Shown here in pieces: positions 1 through 8,337 of a stretch of DNA of 64,000 bases; within the stretch, counting starts at the first letter, position 1; each line of letters begins with the position of its first letter. The stretch comes from Tsuneonella suprasediminis. GTDB lineage: Bacteria > Pseudomonadota > Alphaproteobacteria > Sphingomonadales > Sphingomonadaceae. Location of the stretch: contig NZ_RAHJ01000018.1 in assembly GCF_003605755.1 (NCBI RefSeq), positions 434,001-498,000 of the forward strand. The letters run 5' to 3'. The notes under the pieces are model-generated. The model was given only the letters and a program-made list of their open reading frames with translations. It was not told the origin of the DNA and made no database searches. The translations under genes were made by a program, and so were the position numbers.

Positions 1-144
1 GCCAATGCCATCGCGCAACCATGTGCCCGCGTGGCTGGCATGAAGGGCGGGGAGGGGCAGCGGTTCGGCCATCGCCGGGACCATGAAGTCGCCGGAACGA
101 AAAGTAAACAGATCAGCGGATTGCGTGTGGCATGGCCTATCCAT
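1..144 (-). CDS. Unidentified protein, N-terminal part only (cut by window edge)
   Basis: An open minus-strand frame starts with ATG at 144 and stays open for 48 codons to the left edge, so only an N-terminus is seen. It begins MDRPCHTQSADLF and shows no signal peptide or motif that I recognise. It is divergent from the gene starting at 271, and the palindrome at 176-199 lies between the two, as expected for a shared promoter. The frame is short enough to be open by chance, so its reality is uncertain and I assign no function. Confidence 0.35.
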   Translation of the reverse strand, partial: MDRPCHTQSADLFTFRSGDFMVPAMAEPLPLPALHASHAGTWLRDGIG

Positions 145-175
145 TCACCGCGCCCGATCGGCAGCTTGCCGCGAA

Positions 176-199
176 TTTCAAATGAAAATTCATTTGAAA
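176..199. promoter_or_regulatory. Perfect 24-bp palindrome, candidate operator
   Basis: Two 11-nt arms (TTTCAAATGAA and its exact reverse complement) flank a central AA. The site is AT-rich against a GC-rich background and sits in the 126-bp gap between the left-edge minus-strand frame (start 144) and the plus-strand gene (start 271). This is the form of a dimeric repressor site. The regulator is not identifiable from the window. Confidence 0.5.
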
Positions 200-270
200 A
201 CAATGCAATATGAATTTTGGCCAATTGGGCTGTCTGGAACTGTGGCGAAACAGTGACCGTTTTTAATGGC

Positions 271-1386
271 ATGACGAAGACCCCCAATCCGCTCGCTTGC
301 GCCCCCGTCGCGATTGCGATGGCCGCGCTCCTCCCCGCTGCCGCGATGGCTCAGGATGCCACGAGCACGTCGCAGCCTGTAATCGTGCTCGACAGTGCCT
401 CCGCCGGATCGCAAAGTCGGCCCGACACGGTAACGCTGCCCGTCACTACACCTGCACCGCAGCCGCCCGCAGCCAGCGTGCCGCTGGATATGCCGATGGC
501 TGCGCCGGTCGATGCCACGGCAGTGCCACCGCCGGTCGCGACCACCCGCACCGCGCCTGCTTCCCTGTCTGAGGCCGCTAATGAGGCGCCCATCGAGCGA
601 AGCGTTGCCCCGGCTCAGCAGAATCGCTCCACGGCAACAACCGGTGCACGTGCCGATTCCGCGCGGAATGCATCGGCGGTGACCGACGGGCGCGATGCGA
701 TAGCCGCCGGCAACGCCGCCCCCAATGCGGTGTCGGAAATGACCGTGGATGGCGAACCGCTGGCAGAAGACGCGCCGGTTGCTGCTCCGCTGGCAGCCAA
801 CGTTGCCGCCAATCCCGCCCAGCAACCCGATCGGGGAGAAGGCATTCCGCTCGAAGTCCTGATCGCTTTGCTGGCCGCCGGTGGCATTAGTGCGGGCACC
901 TATCTTATGCTGCGTTCGCGGAGCCGTCGCCGTGCCTCCACCACAGCGCAGATTGCGCCGGTCAGGCCGCGCCAGCCTGCCCCGTCCGCCGCTGAGCCGG
1001 TGTTCGAGCGCGAGCCCCAGGTCACCGCGCTGGATGCTGCCCCGGCGCTGGCCATTCCCGCTGCAAGGACTGCGCCGCAAGCTGATGCGTTTGCCGGAAA
1101 CTATGCGCCGTATCGGCCTGAACCAGCTAGCGACCGCAGTGGAGTGCCGCTGCCTGACGAATTGCCGCAGACATTCGAGGAGCGCGATGCGCTGCTGCAC
1201 CGCATGATTGCCGCAGCGCCGGATCGCGCGAACCCGTTCCGTTCGCCCCGTGCGCGTGCCCGCCGCGCCCGGCTGATCCTCCAGTCGCTTGGCCGTCGCT
1301 TTGAAAAGGTGAAGCCACGGATCGATTTGCGGCAGTACGCCTATCACTGGCCTGCGCTGCGCGGCTGGAAACCGGCATCTGCATAA
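271..1386 (+). CDS. Secreted, single-pass membrane-anchored protein of unknown function
   Basis: The protein has 371 residues. I chose the ATG at 271 because a typical signal peptide follows directly (residues 1-27, ending AMA before Gln28); the open frame extends upstream only to a TTG at 217. Residues 28-190 are a low-complexity stretch rich in Ala, Pro and Thr. A hydrophobic segment near residues 192-212 (LEVLIALLAAGG core) is followed by a basic RSRSRRR stop-transfer patch. The C-terminal part is mostly polar with a basic RARARRARL region near residue 330. This arrangement suggests an Ala/Pro-rich external arm, one membrane pass and a cytosolic basic tail. I do not recognise a family. A strong terminator follows at 1461-1500. 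Confidence 0.75.
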   Translation: MTKTPNPLACAPVAIAMAALLPAAAMAQDATSTSQPVIVLDSASAGSQSRPDTVTLPVTTPAPQPPAASVPLDMPMAAPVDATAVPPPVATTRTAPASLSEAANEAPIERSVAPAQQNRSTATTGARADSARNASAVTDGRDAIAAGNAAPNAVSEMTVDGEPLAEDAPVAAPLAANVAANPAQQPDRGEGIPLEVLIALLAAGGISAGTYLMLRSRSRRRASTTAQIAPVRPRQPAPSAAEPVFEREPQVTALDAAPALAIPAARTAPQADAFAGNYAPYRPEPASDRSGVPLPDELPQTFEERDALLHRMIAAAPDRANPFRSPRARARRARLILQSLGRRFEKVKPRIDLRQYAYHWPALRGWKPASA

Positions 1387-1722
1387 CTTGGGGCCAAGCC
1401 CCGGCGTCCCTTCCTTCAATGACTCTCCCTGTCGGATGGAAGGAGCGCACTTTATTGGCAATCCGCCCGTCTGTCCTACAGACGGGCGGATCGTTTATTG
1501 TCGGGTTATGACCACCGGTTGCACACTATCGATTTGCCGTTCCAACTGTCGATTTGGCGAAGTCCACAGTGTGCTTTGGAAAGTCACACGTAATATATTG
1601 AAAGATAATATAAAACGGGCAAAAGTCACACTTTTCAAAACTCGAAGGAGCGTTCCATGTCTGTGCCGCACAGCGTTGTTCGCACTTGCAACCGGGGCGG
1701 GCATGGGCATAGGCGCGCTGAT
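1387..1722. other. Intergenic region upstream of lysS
   Basis: It holds a rho-independent terminator (1461-1500) and then an AT-rich stretch before lysS. The 10-mer AAAGTCACAC occurs twice in direct orientation (1580-1589 and 1622-1631), 42 bp apart, about four helical turns. A good ribosome-binding site (AAGGAG near 1644-1649) stands before an ATG at 1657 that is in frame with lysS. A second frame ends TGA at 1724-1726, overlapping the lysS ATG at 1723, and would encode a hydrophobic tail; it has no convincing start. Confidence 0.5.
1461..1500 (+). terminator. Rho-independent terminator
   Basis: Perfect 14-bp stem (ATCCGCCCGTCTGT at 1461-1474 and its complement at 1478-1491) with a 3-nt loop, followed by CGTTTATTG. 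It lies 75 bp after the stop of the membrane-anchored protein gene. Confidence 0.8.
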
Positions 1723-3345
1723 ATGACCGATAATGCACTGACAGAAGCCGCTCGCGTGTCCAAGGCATGGCCGTTTGAGGAAGCGCGCAAGCTGCTCAAA
1801 CGCTATCCCGATGGCAAACCGGGCGGCGAACCGGTGCTGTTCGAAACGGGGTATGGTCCCAGCGGCCTGCCGCATATCGGCACATTTCAGGAAGTGCTCC
1901 GCACGACGCTGGTGCGCCGCGCATACGAGGCGTTGACCGGTGGTGCGCCTACCCGGCTGGTGGCATTCAGCGACGATATGGACGGGCTGCGTAAAGTGCC
2001 CGACAACGTGCCGAACGCGCAGTTGCTGCACGATAATCTGAACAAGCCGCTCAGCCGCATTCCCGATCCGTTCGGCAAGTTCGACAGCTTCGCCGCACAC
2101 AACAATGCCATGCTGCGCGACTTCCTCGACCGGTTCGGTTTCGAATACGAGTTCGTGTCCTCTTCCGAACGTTACAATTCGGGCGCGTTCGACGATGCCT
2201 TGCGCGGGGTGCTGCGTAATTTCGGGGCGATCATGGACATCATGCTGCCGACCTTGCGCGAAGAACGGCGCAAGACATACTCCCCGGTCATGCCGATCAG
2301 CCCGACGACCGGCGCTGTACTGCAAGTGCCGGTGGAAGTGATCGATGCCGATGCGGGCATGATACGCTTCACCGATGAAGACGGGACTGTGATCGAACAG
2401 TCGGCTCTGTCAGGTCAGGCCAAGCTGCAATGGAAAGTCGACTGGGCGATGCGCTGGGTCGCGCTCGGCGTCGATTACGAGATGTATGGCAAGGATCTGA
2501 CCGACAGCGGGGTGCAATCGGGGCGTATCGCCAAGGTACTGGGTGGCCGCAAGCCCGAAGGGCTGATCTACGAACTGTTCCTCGACGAGAAGGGAGAGAA
2601 GATCTCCAAGTCGAAGGGCAACGGTCTGACGATCGAAGAATGGCTGACTTACGGCAGCGACGATTCGCTGGGCTTCTACATCTTCCCCAATCCCAAAAGC
2701 GCCAAGAGCCTGCACGCCGGGGTGATCCCGCGCGCGGTGGACGATTACTGGCAGTTCCGCGAACGGCTGGCCGAACAGGAACTGGACAAGCAACTGGGCA
2801 ACCCGGTGTGGCATCTGTTGCGCGCCAACCTCTCATCCGACCGCGGTGTGTCGAGTGAAACGCCGGGTGCGGGCGACAACCTGCCAGTGACATATGGCCT
2901 GCTGCTCAACCTCGTCGGAGTGTTGGGGGCGGAAGCGAATGCGGAGCAGGTGTGGTCCTACCTGGGCAACTATGTCGAGAATGCTACGCCCGAAGCGCAT
3001 CCTGCGCTGGCGCAACTGGTCGATACCGCGCTGGCCTATAACCGCGACTTCGTGGCGCCGACCCTCAGCAAGCGCGCACCGACCGCGAACGAAGCGGCGG
3101 CGCTGCGGGCGCTCGACAGTGCGCTGGCCGGGATGGCCGCCGATACCTCGGCGGAAGATATCCAGACTGAAGTGTACGAGATCGGCAAGCGCGAGGAATT
3201 CGGCTTCGAATCGTTGCGCGACTGGTTCAGGGCGCAGTACGAAACACTGCTCGGTTCGGCGCAGGGGCCGCGCATGGGCAGCTTCATCGCGCTCTACGGC
3301 ATTCCCGAAACCCGCGCGCTGATCGCAGAGGCGCTGGCGCGATGA
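1723..3345 (+). CDS. lysS: Lysine--tRNA ligase, class I (archaeal type)
   Basis: This 540-residue enzyme charges tRNA-Lys with lysine in the cytosol. It is the class I form found in archaea and many alphaproteobacteria, not the common class II LysRS. The class I signatures are visible: GPSGLPHIGT at residues 46-54 (HIGH-like) and KISKS at 293-297 (KMSKS-like). I place the start at ATG 1723, which gives MTDNALTEAARVSKAWPF. An in-frame ATG at 1657, 22 codons upstream, has the better ribosome-binding site but would add an Arg/His-rich, family-untypical leader; either is possible. The next gene overlaps by ATGA at 3342-3345, so the two are translationally coupled. Confidence 0.95.
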   Translation: MTDNALTEAARVSKAWPFEEARKLLKRYPDGKPGGEPVLFETGYGPSGLPHIGTFQEVLRTTLVRRAYEALTGGAPTRLVAFSDDMDGLRKVPDNVPNAQLLHDNLNKPLSRIPDPFGKFDSFAAHNNAMLRDFLDRFGFEYEFVSSSERYNSGAFDDALRGVLRNFGAIMDIMLPTLREERRKTYSPVMPISPTTGAVLQVPVEVIDADAGMIRFTDEDGTVIEQSALSGQAKLQWKVDWAMRWVALGVDYEMYGKDLTDSGVQSGRIAKVLGGRKPEGLIYELFLDEKGEKISKSKGNGLTIEEWLTYGSDDSLGFYIFPNPKSAKSLHAGVIPRAVDDYWQFRERLAEQELDKQLGNPVWHLLRANLSSDRGVSSETPGAGDNLPVTYGLLLNLVGVLGAEANAEQVWSYLGNYVENATPEAHPALAQLVDTALAYNRDFVAPTLSKRAPTANEAAALRALDSALAGMAADTSAEDIQTEVYEIGKREEFGFESLRDWFRAQYETLLGSAQGPRMGSFIALYGIPETRALIAEALAR

Positions 3346-3887
3346 CAGGTCCGGCAACCGATCCAGACAAGCTCGCGCGTGACTTGCTGGGGCGGGTGCT
3401 GGAAGAGCTCGACGCGGAAGAACAGCGCGTTATCAAGCGCGTGGCTAGCGGCAGCTACCTCGGCATCGATGCAGACGAAGCGGCGCAACTGCATTCCAGC
3501 TTAGGCGATCGTCTGGCTGACCGGGTGGCGGCCGTGGGCGGCAGCTGGGGCTTCATCGTCGCATTTGGTGTGGTATTGCTGGCGTGGATGCTGGTGAACA
3601 GCGAAGTGCTGACCGATCTGGGGGTGCGCCCGTTTGACAAATACCCCTACATCTTCCTCAACCTGATGCTCTCTATGCTGGCGGCGATACAGGCGCCGGT
3701 CATCATGATGAGCCAGAACCGGCAGGCGGCGAAAGACCGGATCACCGCGCAGCACGATTACGAAGTCAACCTGCGGACCCAGCTCGAAATCCTGCGCCTG
3801 TCGCGTAAGATAGACCGGTTCGCCACGATGGTGCTGGAACGCGACGATGCCAAAACAGTGAAGCGGCGCGATCCCGACGAGGATTAG
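3342..3887 (+). CDS. DUF1003 family inner-membrane protein
   Basis: The 181-residue protein has a soluble N-terminal helix region (residues 1-60), two membrane segments (about 67-85 and 102-124, the second containing YIFLNLMLSMLAAIQAP) and a basic, helical C-terminal tail containing DYEVNLRTQLEI. The short loop with PFDKYPYIFLNL and the conserved QNRQAAKDR after the second helix are hallmarks of DUF1003. The biochemical role of the family is unknown. Its start codon overlaps the lysS stop (ATGA), so it is co-translated with lysS; no functional link between the two is established. Confidence 0.88.
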   Translation: MTGPATDPDKLARDLLGRVLEELDAEEQRVIKRVASGSYLGIDADEAAQLHSSLGDRLADRVAAVGGSWGFIVAFGVVLLAWMLVNSEVLTDLGVRPFDKYPYIFLNLMLSMLAAIQAPVIMMSQNRQAAKDRITAQHDYEVNLRTQLEILRLSRKIDRFATMVLERDDAKTVKRRDPDED

Positions 3888-3931
3888 GGGGAGGTGGGGC
3901 AAGCGGGCTTTCTGCTCCACCCACTTACCGG

Positions 3932-4054
3932 CTCGTCATTGCGAATGCAGTGAAGCAATTCGTGACATGAGGGCGGTGCTTATCGCATCGGTTGCGATGG
4001 CGGCGAGGTGCGGTCCATGGGTTGCCACGTCGCTACGCTCCTCGCAATGACGAG
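3932..4054. repeat. Dispersed palindromic repeat, copy A
   Basis: A 123-bp unit bounded by perfect 13-nt inverted ends (CTCGTCATTGCGA at 3932-3944 and TCGCAATGACGAG at 4042-4054). Internally it carries GTGAAGCAA and TGCCACGTCGC blocks shared with copies B, C and D. The type, a short non-coding palindromic unit found in gene gaps, resembles REP/MITE-like repeats known in many proteobacteria. Confidence 0.8.
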
Positions 4055-4105
4055 GGGAGGGGGAGTTGGCTTCCTACTCGCTTCACTCAAGTACTAACTC
4101 ACGTG

Positions 4106-4229
4106 CTCGTCATTGCGAACGGAGTGAAGCAATCCATGGCCTGACGGTTCCGCCCGTCGCATCGGTCGTGGCGGAGGCGCGGTGCGGTCCATGGTTGCCA
4201 CGTCGCCTACGGCTCCTCGTAATGACGAG
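4106..4229. repeat. Dispersed palindromic repeat, copy B
   Basis: A 124-bp unit in the same orientation as copy A and 51 bp after it. The ends pair with one mismatch (CTCGTCATTGCGA / TCGTAATGACGAG). It shares GAACGGAGTGAAGCAATCCATGG almost exactly with copy D, 44 kb away. Confidence 0.8.
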
Positions 4230-4312
4230 GGGGGAGATGTGAGGCTTCAGTCTATCCCGACAGCCTGCAAATGGCGGCTTTGCTTCCGCCACGCCCTGGC
4301 GCAGCCCGTCGC

Positions 4313-4981
4313 TCACCCCCACTTGCGGGTGCGATACCAGCGGGTGAGCACGTATTTGACGCCTTCGATCACCGGGGTGCCCGCGTGCAGCGTGCCTTCG
4401 TTGGGCGTGCCATCGGGCAGGGCGTTGTTCCACACCAGCAATACGCCAGGTTTGGGCGCGATCTTGATCTCCGCTTCCACGAACTGGGTTTCGCCGCCCT
4501 TTCCTACTTCATTGAGGAATGCCATTGCGGTCCAGCTGCGTTGGCCACCGCGTTTGCGTTCTGACTTCCAGTAATCCTGATCGGTATAGAACCAGTCGTT
4601 GTGGGCTTTGAATTCCTGTCCGGGGGCATAGCGCTGCCCTTGCAGGGTCTCGCCGCAGATACCGTTGATGCCCATCAGATCGTCGATTCGGCGACTGACG
4701 GCCATCACCAGCGGATCGAATGGCTCCAGATCGCCGGAATAGGAGGTGCGGAAACCGGAATCGTAATCCTGATCGTACAGCGAACTGGGTCGGGCGACCG
4801 CGTCGATCATTCGCATCATCCGGTCGCATTCGACCGGAGTGAGAAATTCACCGACCGCCCAGATTTCCGCTTTATCTGTCGGGACTTTGTAAGCCTTGGG
4901 ATCGGCATCGAGCCGCGCGCGAACTGTTTCGCCAATGCGGCGCAATGCGTCCTGATCGGGGATCGTCTTGGTCTTTGCCAT
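4313..4981 (-). CDS. 2-oxoglutarate/Fe(II)-dependent oxygenase, prolyl 4-hydroxylase type
   Basis: A 222-residue cytosolic enzyme of the P4Hc/2OG-FeII_Oxy fold. The metal triad is visible: H127 and D129 in the HND motif, and H199 in LHAGTPV. A lysine ten residues later (K209) is placed to bind 2-oxoglutarate. The fold's GGETQF strand is present at about residues 162-167. The family hydroxylates protein prolines or small substrates using O2 and 2-oxoglutarate; the substrate cannot be read from the sequence. It stands alone, convergent with the lysS operon and divergent from cytochrome b561. Confidence 0.88.
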   Translation of the reverse strand: MAKTKTIPDQDALRRIGETVRARLDADPKAYKVPTDKAEIWAVGEFLTPVECDRMMRMIDAVARPSSLYDQDYDSGFRTSYSGDLEPFDPLVMAVSRRIDDLMGINGICGETLQGQRYAPGQEFKAHNDWFYTDQDYWKSERKRGGQRSWTAMAFLNEVGKGGETQFVEAEIKIAPKPGVLLVWNNALPDGTPNEGTLHAGTPVIEGVKYVLTRWYRTRKWG

Positions 4982-5091
4982 GCCGGTTTCCTAGCAAGCT
5001 GGTGCATGGTTTCAAGTCTGCCGCTTGCGGTGATTCGCACCATCGCTACAACACTGCAGGAGTCGGGGGACCATACTTGGGGAATTCTACG

Positions 5092-5646
5092 ATGAGCATG
5101 ACACAGGGTGCCAAATACTCGAAAGTAGCAATGCTGCTGCACTGGCTGATCGCGATTGCCGTGATCGCCAACTGGCAGATCGCCGAACGTGCACACGATC
5201 TGCCACAGGCAGAACGGGGCGAAGTAATGTCCTATCACTTCTCGCTTGGGATGACGATCCTGCTGCTCACGCTGCTGCGGGTGATCTGGCGGCTGCTGCA
5301 CCGTCCTCCGGCCCTGTCGGCCAGTCTTCAGCCATGGGAACGCATTCTGGCGAAGACAACACATACGCTGTTCTACATTCTGCTGATTGGATTGCCGCTG
5401 GGTGGATGGATCGCCATGTCGGGCTATGGTTCCGGCGTTCCTTTCTGGGGCCTGTTCGAATTCCCGGCACTCCCGCTGGGGCTGGACGAGGGGACCGGGC
5501 ATGAAATTTTCGAGCTTCATGCCACTGCCGGAACTGTGCTGATCTATCTGGCCGGGCTTCACGTGCTCGGCGCGCTCAAGCACACTTTCGTCGACAAAGA
5601 CGGAAATCTGTTCCGTATGCTGCCGTTCGGCACCGCGCGCGACTGA
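5092..5646 (+). CDS. Cytochrome b561 family protein
   Basis: A 184-residue, four-helix, di-heme membrane protein of the bacterial cytochrome b561 (CybB) group, which moves electrons between the quinone pool and other acceptors. Likely heme ligands H17, H49, H143 and H157 match the spacing of the E. coli CybB ligands, with the last two 14 residues apart. The start at ATG 5092 gives MSMTQGAKYSKVAMLLHW, the usual N-terminus running straight into helix 1; the frame is open further upstream but that part is polar and unlike the family. A hairpin follows at 5662-5688. Confidence 0.9.
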   Translation: MSMTQGAKYSKVAMLLHWLIAIAVIANWQIAERAHDLPQAERGEVMSYHFSLGMTILLLTLLRVIWRLLHRPPALSASLQPWERILAKTTHTLFYILLIGLPLGGWIAMSGYGSGVPFWGLFEFPALPLGLDEGTGHEIFELHATAGTVLIYLAGLHVLGALKHTFVDKDGNLFRMLPFGTARD

Positions 5647-5661
5647 GCGGTTACAAGAAAT

Positions 5662-5688
5662 CCCCCGCCAGCGTGTCGCTGGCGGGGG
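5662..5688 (+). terminator. Strong hairpin after cytochrome b561
   Basis: Perfect 12-bp GC-rich stem (CCCCCGCCAGCG and complement) with a TGT loop, 15 bp after the stop. There is no clear T-run, so it may work weakly or act for the convergent gene as well. Confidence 0.6.
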
Positions 5689-5741
5689 CTCCGTTCGACG
5701 ACGAACCACTCGAAACCGTCGTCAACGGATAAGTGTCTGTT

Positions 5742-6623
5742 TCACCAAAAGAAGTTGTAGATTACGTCGACCACTTCGCCGCTGTAGGTGTCCACCAGCA
5801 GCACATCGTCATAATAACGGACCCAGCGATAAGGGCCGTATGCCGGCGGCAGGCGATAAAAGCTGGGATCGTTGATCCAGTAACGGCCGCCGAAAAACAG
5901 GTTGTTCAGATAGAACCCGATTCCGACCCGGCTATATCGATAACCATTGTACGGCGCGTAATACCGTCCGATGCGGAAGACATTGCGATTATGGCTGCGA
6001 TAGCGGTGCCAGTCGTAATGCGTATTGCTCCGCCAGTCGCGGCTCCACCGCCGGTTGTCACGACGGTGATCCCAGCGGTTCGGGTCGCGATTCCAGGTCT
6101 GACGATTGCCATTCCAGTGGCGACTGTCACGGTTGTAAGTGCCTTGGGAACGGCTGTCGGTTCGCCGGTTGTCGCGCCAGTTATTGCGGCGGTCACTATC
6201 GCGACCGGAATAAGCGCGGTTGCGATCGTTGTCGGTATAGCTGCGATTGCGACCGCTGCGATCCCACGCGGGAACTCCGGCCCGTTGTGCATCGGTGCGT
6301 GTGTTGGCCGGTCGCGAATCGCTGCGGTTCCACGTCCGGGTGCCACGGTCATTACCGTTCCAGTTGCCGCCGCTGCGTTGTTGAACGACGGGGGCACGCT
6401 GTTCGGCACGGCGTTGCGGTGGGGCAGTTTGAGTTTGGACAGGGGCTCGCACGGTGCGCTGCGGCCGTTCCTGCCGCGACTGGCGTTCCATGCGCGGGGC
6501 ATCTTCGCGGCCCCAGCGCGGCCCTCTTTCTGCGGCGTTGGCGGCGGTGGGGAGTGCAGCGAATGCCATCGCAGCAGCAATGGCTGCGGCGGCCCCGGTA
6601 TGTAGTAAGGCTTTTAAAGTCAT
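5742..6623 (-). CDS. RcnB-like periplasmic protein with low-complexity central region
   Basis: The 293-residue protein starts with a signal peptide (residues 1-30, ending ANAA). The middle (about 40-200) is a repetitive stretch dominated by Arg, Asn, Asp and Trp. The last ~75 residues carry the RcnB-type domain: GIGFYLNNLFFGGRYWINDPS, then PAYGPYRWVRYYDDVLLVD and a Tyr/Phe-rich end. RcnB of E. coli is a periplasmic protein that tunes nickel/cobalt efflux. Whether this homologue handles metals is not shown; no rcnA-like gene is nearby. It is convergent with cytochrome b561 and divergent from the CLC gene. Confidence 0.8.
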   Translation of the reverse strand: MTLKALLHTGAAAAIAAAMAFAALPTAANAAERGPRWGREDAPRMERQSRQERPQRTVRAPVQTQTAPPQRRAEQRAPVVQQRSGGNWNGNDRGTRTWNRSDSRPANTRTDAQRAGVPAWDRSGRNRSYTDNDRNRAYSGRDSDRRNNWRDNRRTDSRSQGTYNRDSRHWNGNRQTWNRDPNRWDHRRDNRRWSRDWRSNTHYDWHRYRSHNRNVFRIGRYYAPYNGYRYSRVGIGFYLNNLFFGGRYWINDPSFYRLPPAYGPYRWVRYYDDVLLVDTYSGEVVDVIYNFFW

Positions 6624-6784
6624 GGCGGCTCTCCATCATGAAGCCGCTCCACCACCTGCGGCCAATATGCGATGAGCCGCTATTTAGTTAAGCTAGGCTG
6701 TCCTTTATCTGAACGAAAAAGAAAAAGGCGATTTTGTGGCAACCATGCTCGACATGTGGCAGACGGAGGAATAGGCGTCGTGTT

Positions 6785-8137
6785 ATGAGGCTGCGCTTCC
6801 CCTCAAGCCGACGTCTGCGCCAGTCCATGCCAGACGAGTTCGTCAATCCAGAGGATTGGGGACGGCGCATTGCAACGCTTGTCGCGGCGGTATTGGTTGG
6901 TCTGGGTGCGTTGACGTTCGCATGGGCAGGCGACCGCGCGCAGGATACGTTCGAACATCTGCAGCGCAGCTATCCCTGGATTCACCTTGTGGTTACGCCT
7001 GCGTTGTTCGCCGGGATCATATGGGTCACGATGCGAATTGCGCCCGAATCCCGTGGCTCGGGCATCCCACAGGCGATTGCCGCCAGCCATCAGCCCAACG
7101 GAAAGGCGGCGCAAGCACTGGTGTCTGTGCGCGTGGCCTTGTTCAAAGTGGTGGCGACAGTTGCGGGAATGTTTGGTGGAGCGTCGGTCGGGCGTGAAGG
7201 GCCGACAGTACAACTGGCCGCTGCGCTGATGGTGAAAGTGCACCAGATCCTCCACGTGCGGGTTACATCGGGTGTCGTGATCGCCGGTGGTGCGGCCGGG
7301 GTCGCGGCGGCGTTCAATACACCACTGGCAGGGATCGCCTTTGCGATCGAGGAACTGGCTGTCGCATATGAACAGCGTGTGGCGGTGCTGGTCATGGGTG
7401 CTGTGATGATTTCCGGCCTTACGGCACAGGGGCTGGCCGGTAACTACACCTATTTCGGAGTGATCGATGGCAGCTTGCCGGTCACGACCGTGCTGATCGC
7501 TGCGCCGCTGGCGGGTATTGTCGGCGGGGCACTGGGCGGCTTGTTTGCGCGACTGATGCTGGCGGCGCGCGGCCCGGCGGGAAAATGGGCCGGGCCATTC
7601 AAGGCGCATCCGGTCAAAGCTGCTCTGGCCTGCGGGGTCGTAGTGGGGGCGCTTGGCTTCGTTACATCAGGGGCAACATCGGGCACCGGCTATGCGCCGA
7701 CCAAACTGATGCTGGAAACCGGTTCGCACGGCGATTTGTGGTTTGGGCCTGCCAAATTCATAACTGCTCTGGCGACGAGTGTGAGTGGAATTCCCGGTGG
7801 AATATTCGCACCATCATTGTCGGTGGGTGCGGGGATCGGCCATCTGTTCACACCGCTGTTCGCACCGGAAAATGCCGGGATGATCGTACTGCTGGGTATG
7901 GCGGGTTATTTCACCGGCGTTGTCCGCGCGCCGCTGACGGCGGTAATCATCCTGTCGGAGGCGACTGGTAATTCGACTGCCATTCTGCCCTTGTTTGCGA
8001 CTGCGCTGATTGGGGACTGGGCCGGGGCGATGGTGTGTCGCCAGCGATTGTATCATGCGTTGGCGGAAGGGTTTATTCCCTCCTCACCCGATGAATCTGC
8101 CAAGGCGAGTGAGGGTGTGGAAATCGAGAAGCCTTGA
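6785..8137 (+). CDS. CLC family chloride channel or Cl-/H+ antiporter
   Basis: A 450-residue polytopic membrane protein with the three CLC selectivity motifs: GSGIP at 91-95, GREGP at 136-140 (gating glutamate E138) and GIFAP in the C-terminal half. The FAIEEL segment keeps the glutamate pair E189/E190, one of which matches the internal proton glutamate of E. coli ClcA, so an antiporter is more likely than a channel. No CBS domains follow. I use ATG 6785 because a GGAGG precedes it at about 6765; the frame extends to a TTG at 6734 with a Cys/Arg-rich leader unlike the family. Confidence 0.9.
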   Translation: MRLRFPSSRRLRQSMPDEFVNPEDWGRRIATLVAAVLVGLGALTFAWAGDRAQDTFEHLQRSYPWIHLVVTPALFAGIIWVTMRIAPESRGSGIPQAIAASHQPNGKAAQALVSVRVALFKVVATVAGMFGGASVGREGPTVQLAAALMVKVHQILHVRVTSGVVIAGGAAGVAAAFNTPLAGIAFAIEELAVAYEQRVAVLVMGAVMISGLTAQGLAGNYTYFGVIDGSLPVTTVLIAAPLAGIVGGALGGLFARLMLAARGPAGKWAGPFKAHPVKAALACGVVVGALGFVTSGATSGTGYAPTKLMLETGSHGDLWFGPAKFITALATSVSGIPGGIFAPSLSVGAGIGHLFTPLFAPENAGMIVLLGMAGYFTGVVRAPLTAVIILSEATGNSTAILPLFATALIGDWAGAMVCRQRLYHALAEGFIPSSPDESAKASEGVEIEKP

Positions 8138-8166
8138 AGCAGGAAGCTTTGTAGTTTGTCGTTTTG

Positions 8167-8307
8167 TTCACACGAAGACACTAAGGCGCGAAGAAAGGTA
8201 GCAATGGTGGCCGCCCGCGTGCGGCAGCCATCATTCTCACACTATATGCATGAACGGCTTTATTACTGCCGCACGCTCATCTTCGTGCCTTAGTGCCTTC
8301 GTGTGAA
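8167..8307. repeat. Nested inverted-repeat element between clc and ettA
   Basis: Outer arms of 27 nt (8167-8193 and 8281-8307) begin TTCACACGAAG and pair with two mismatches. Inside, a perfect 11-bp pair (GCGTGCGGCAG at 8217-8227, complement at 8266-8276) sits symmetrically. The whole 141 bp could fold as one long interrupted hairpin. It fills the gap between two convergent genes and contains no convincing ORF, so it may be a MITE-like unit or a bidirectional terminator. Confidence 0.7.
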
Positions 8308-8337
8308 CCCAATCCAGGCCCACCGAACTCCCTATCA

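Larger units (their letters stand above)
3888..4312. other. Intergenic repeat region
   Basis: This 425-bp gap between DUF1003 and the convergent oxygenase gene is filled mainly by two tandem copies of a palindromic repeat (3932-4054 and 4106-4229). No coding region is convincing on either strand. Confidence 0.7.

Noticed and set aside
190-1461. 423-codon minus-strand open frame
   Set aside because: Antisense to the signal-peptide-bearing gene at 271; Arg/Gly/Cys-rich shadow that also runs across the terminator.
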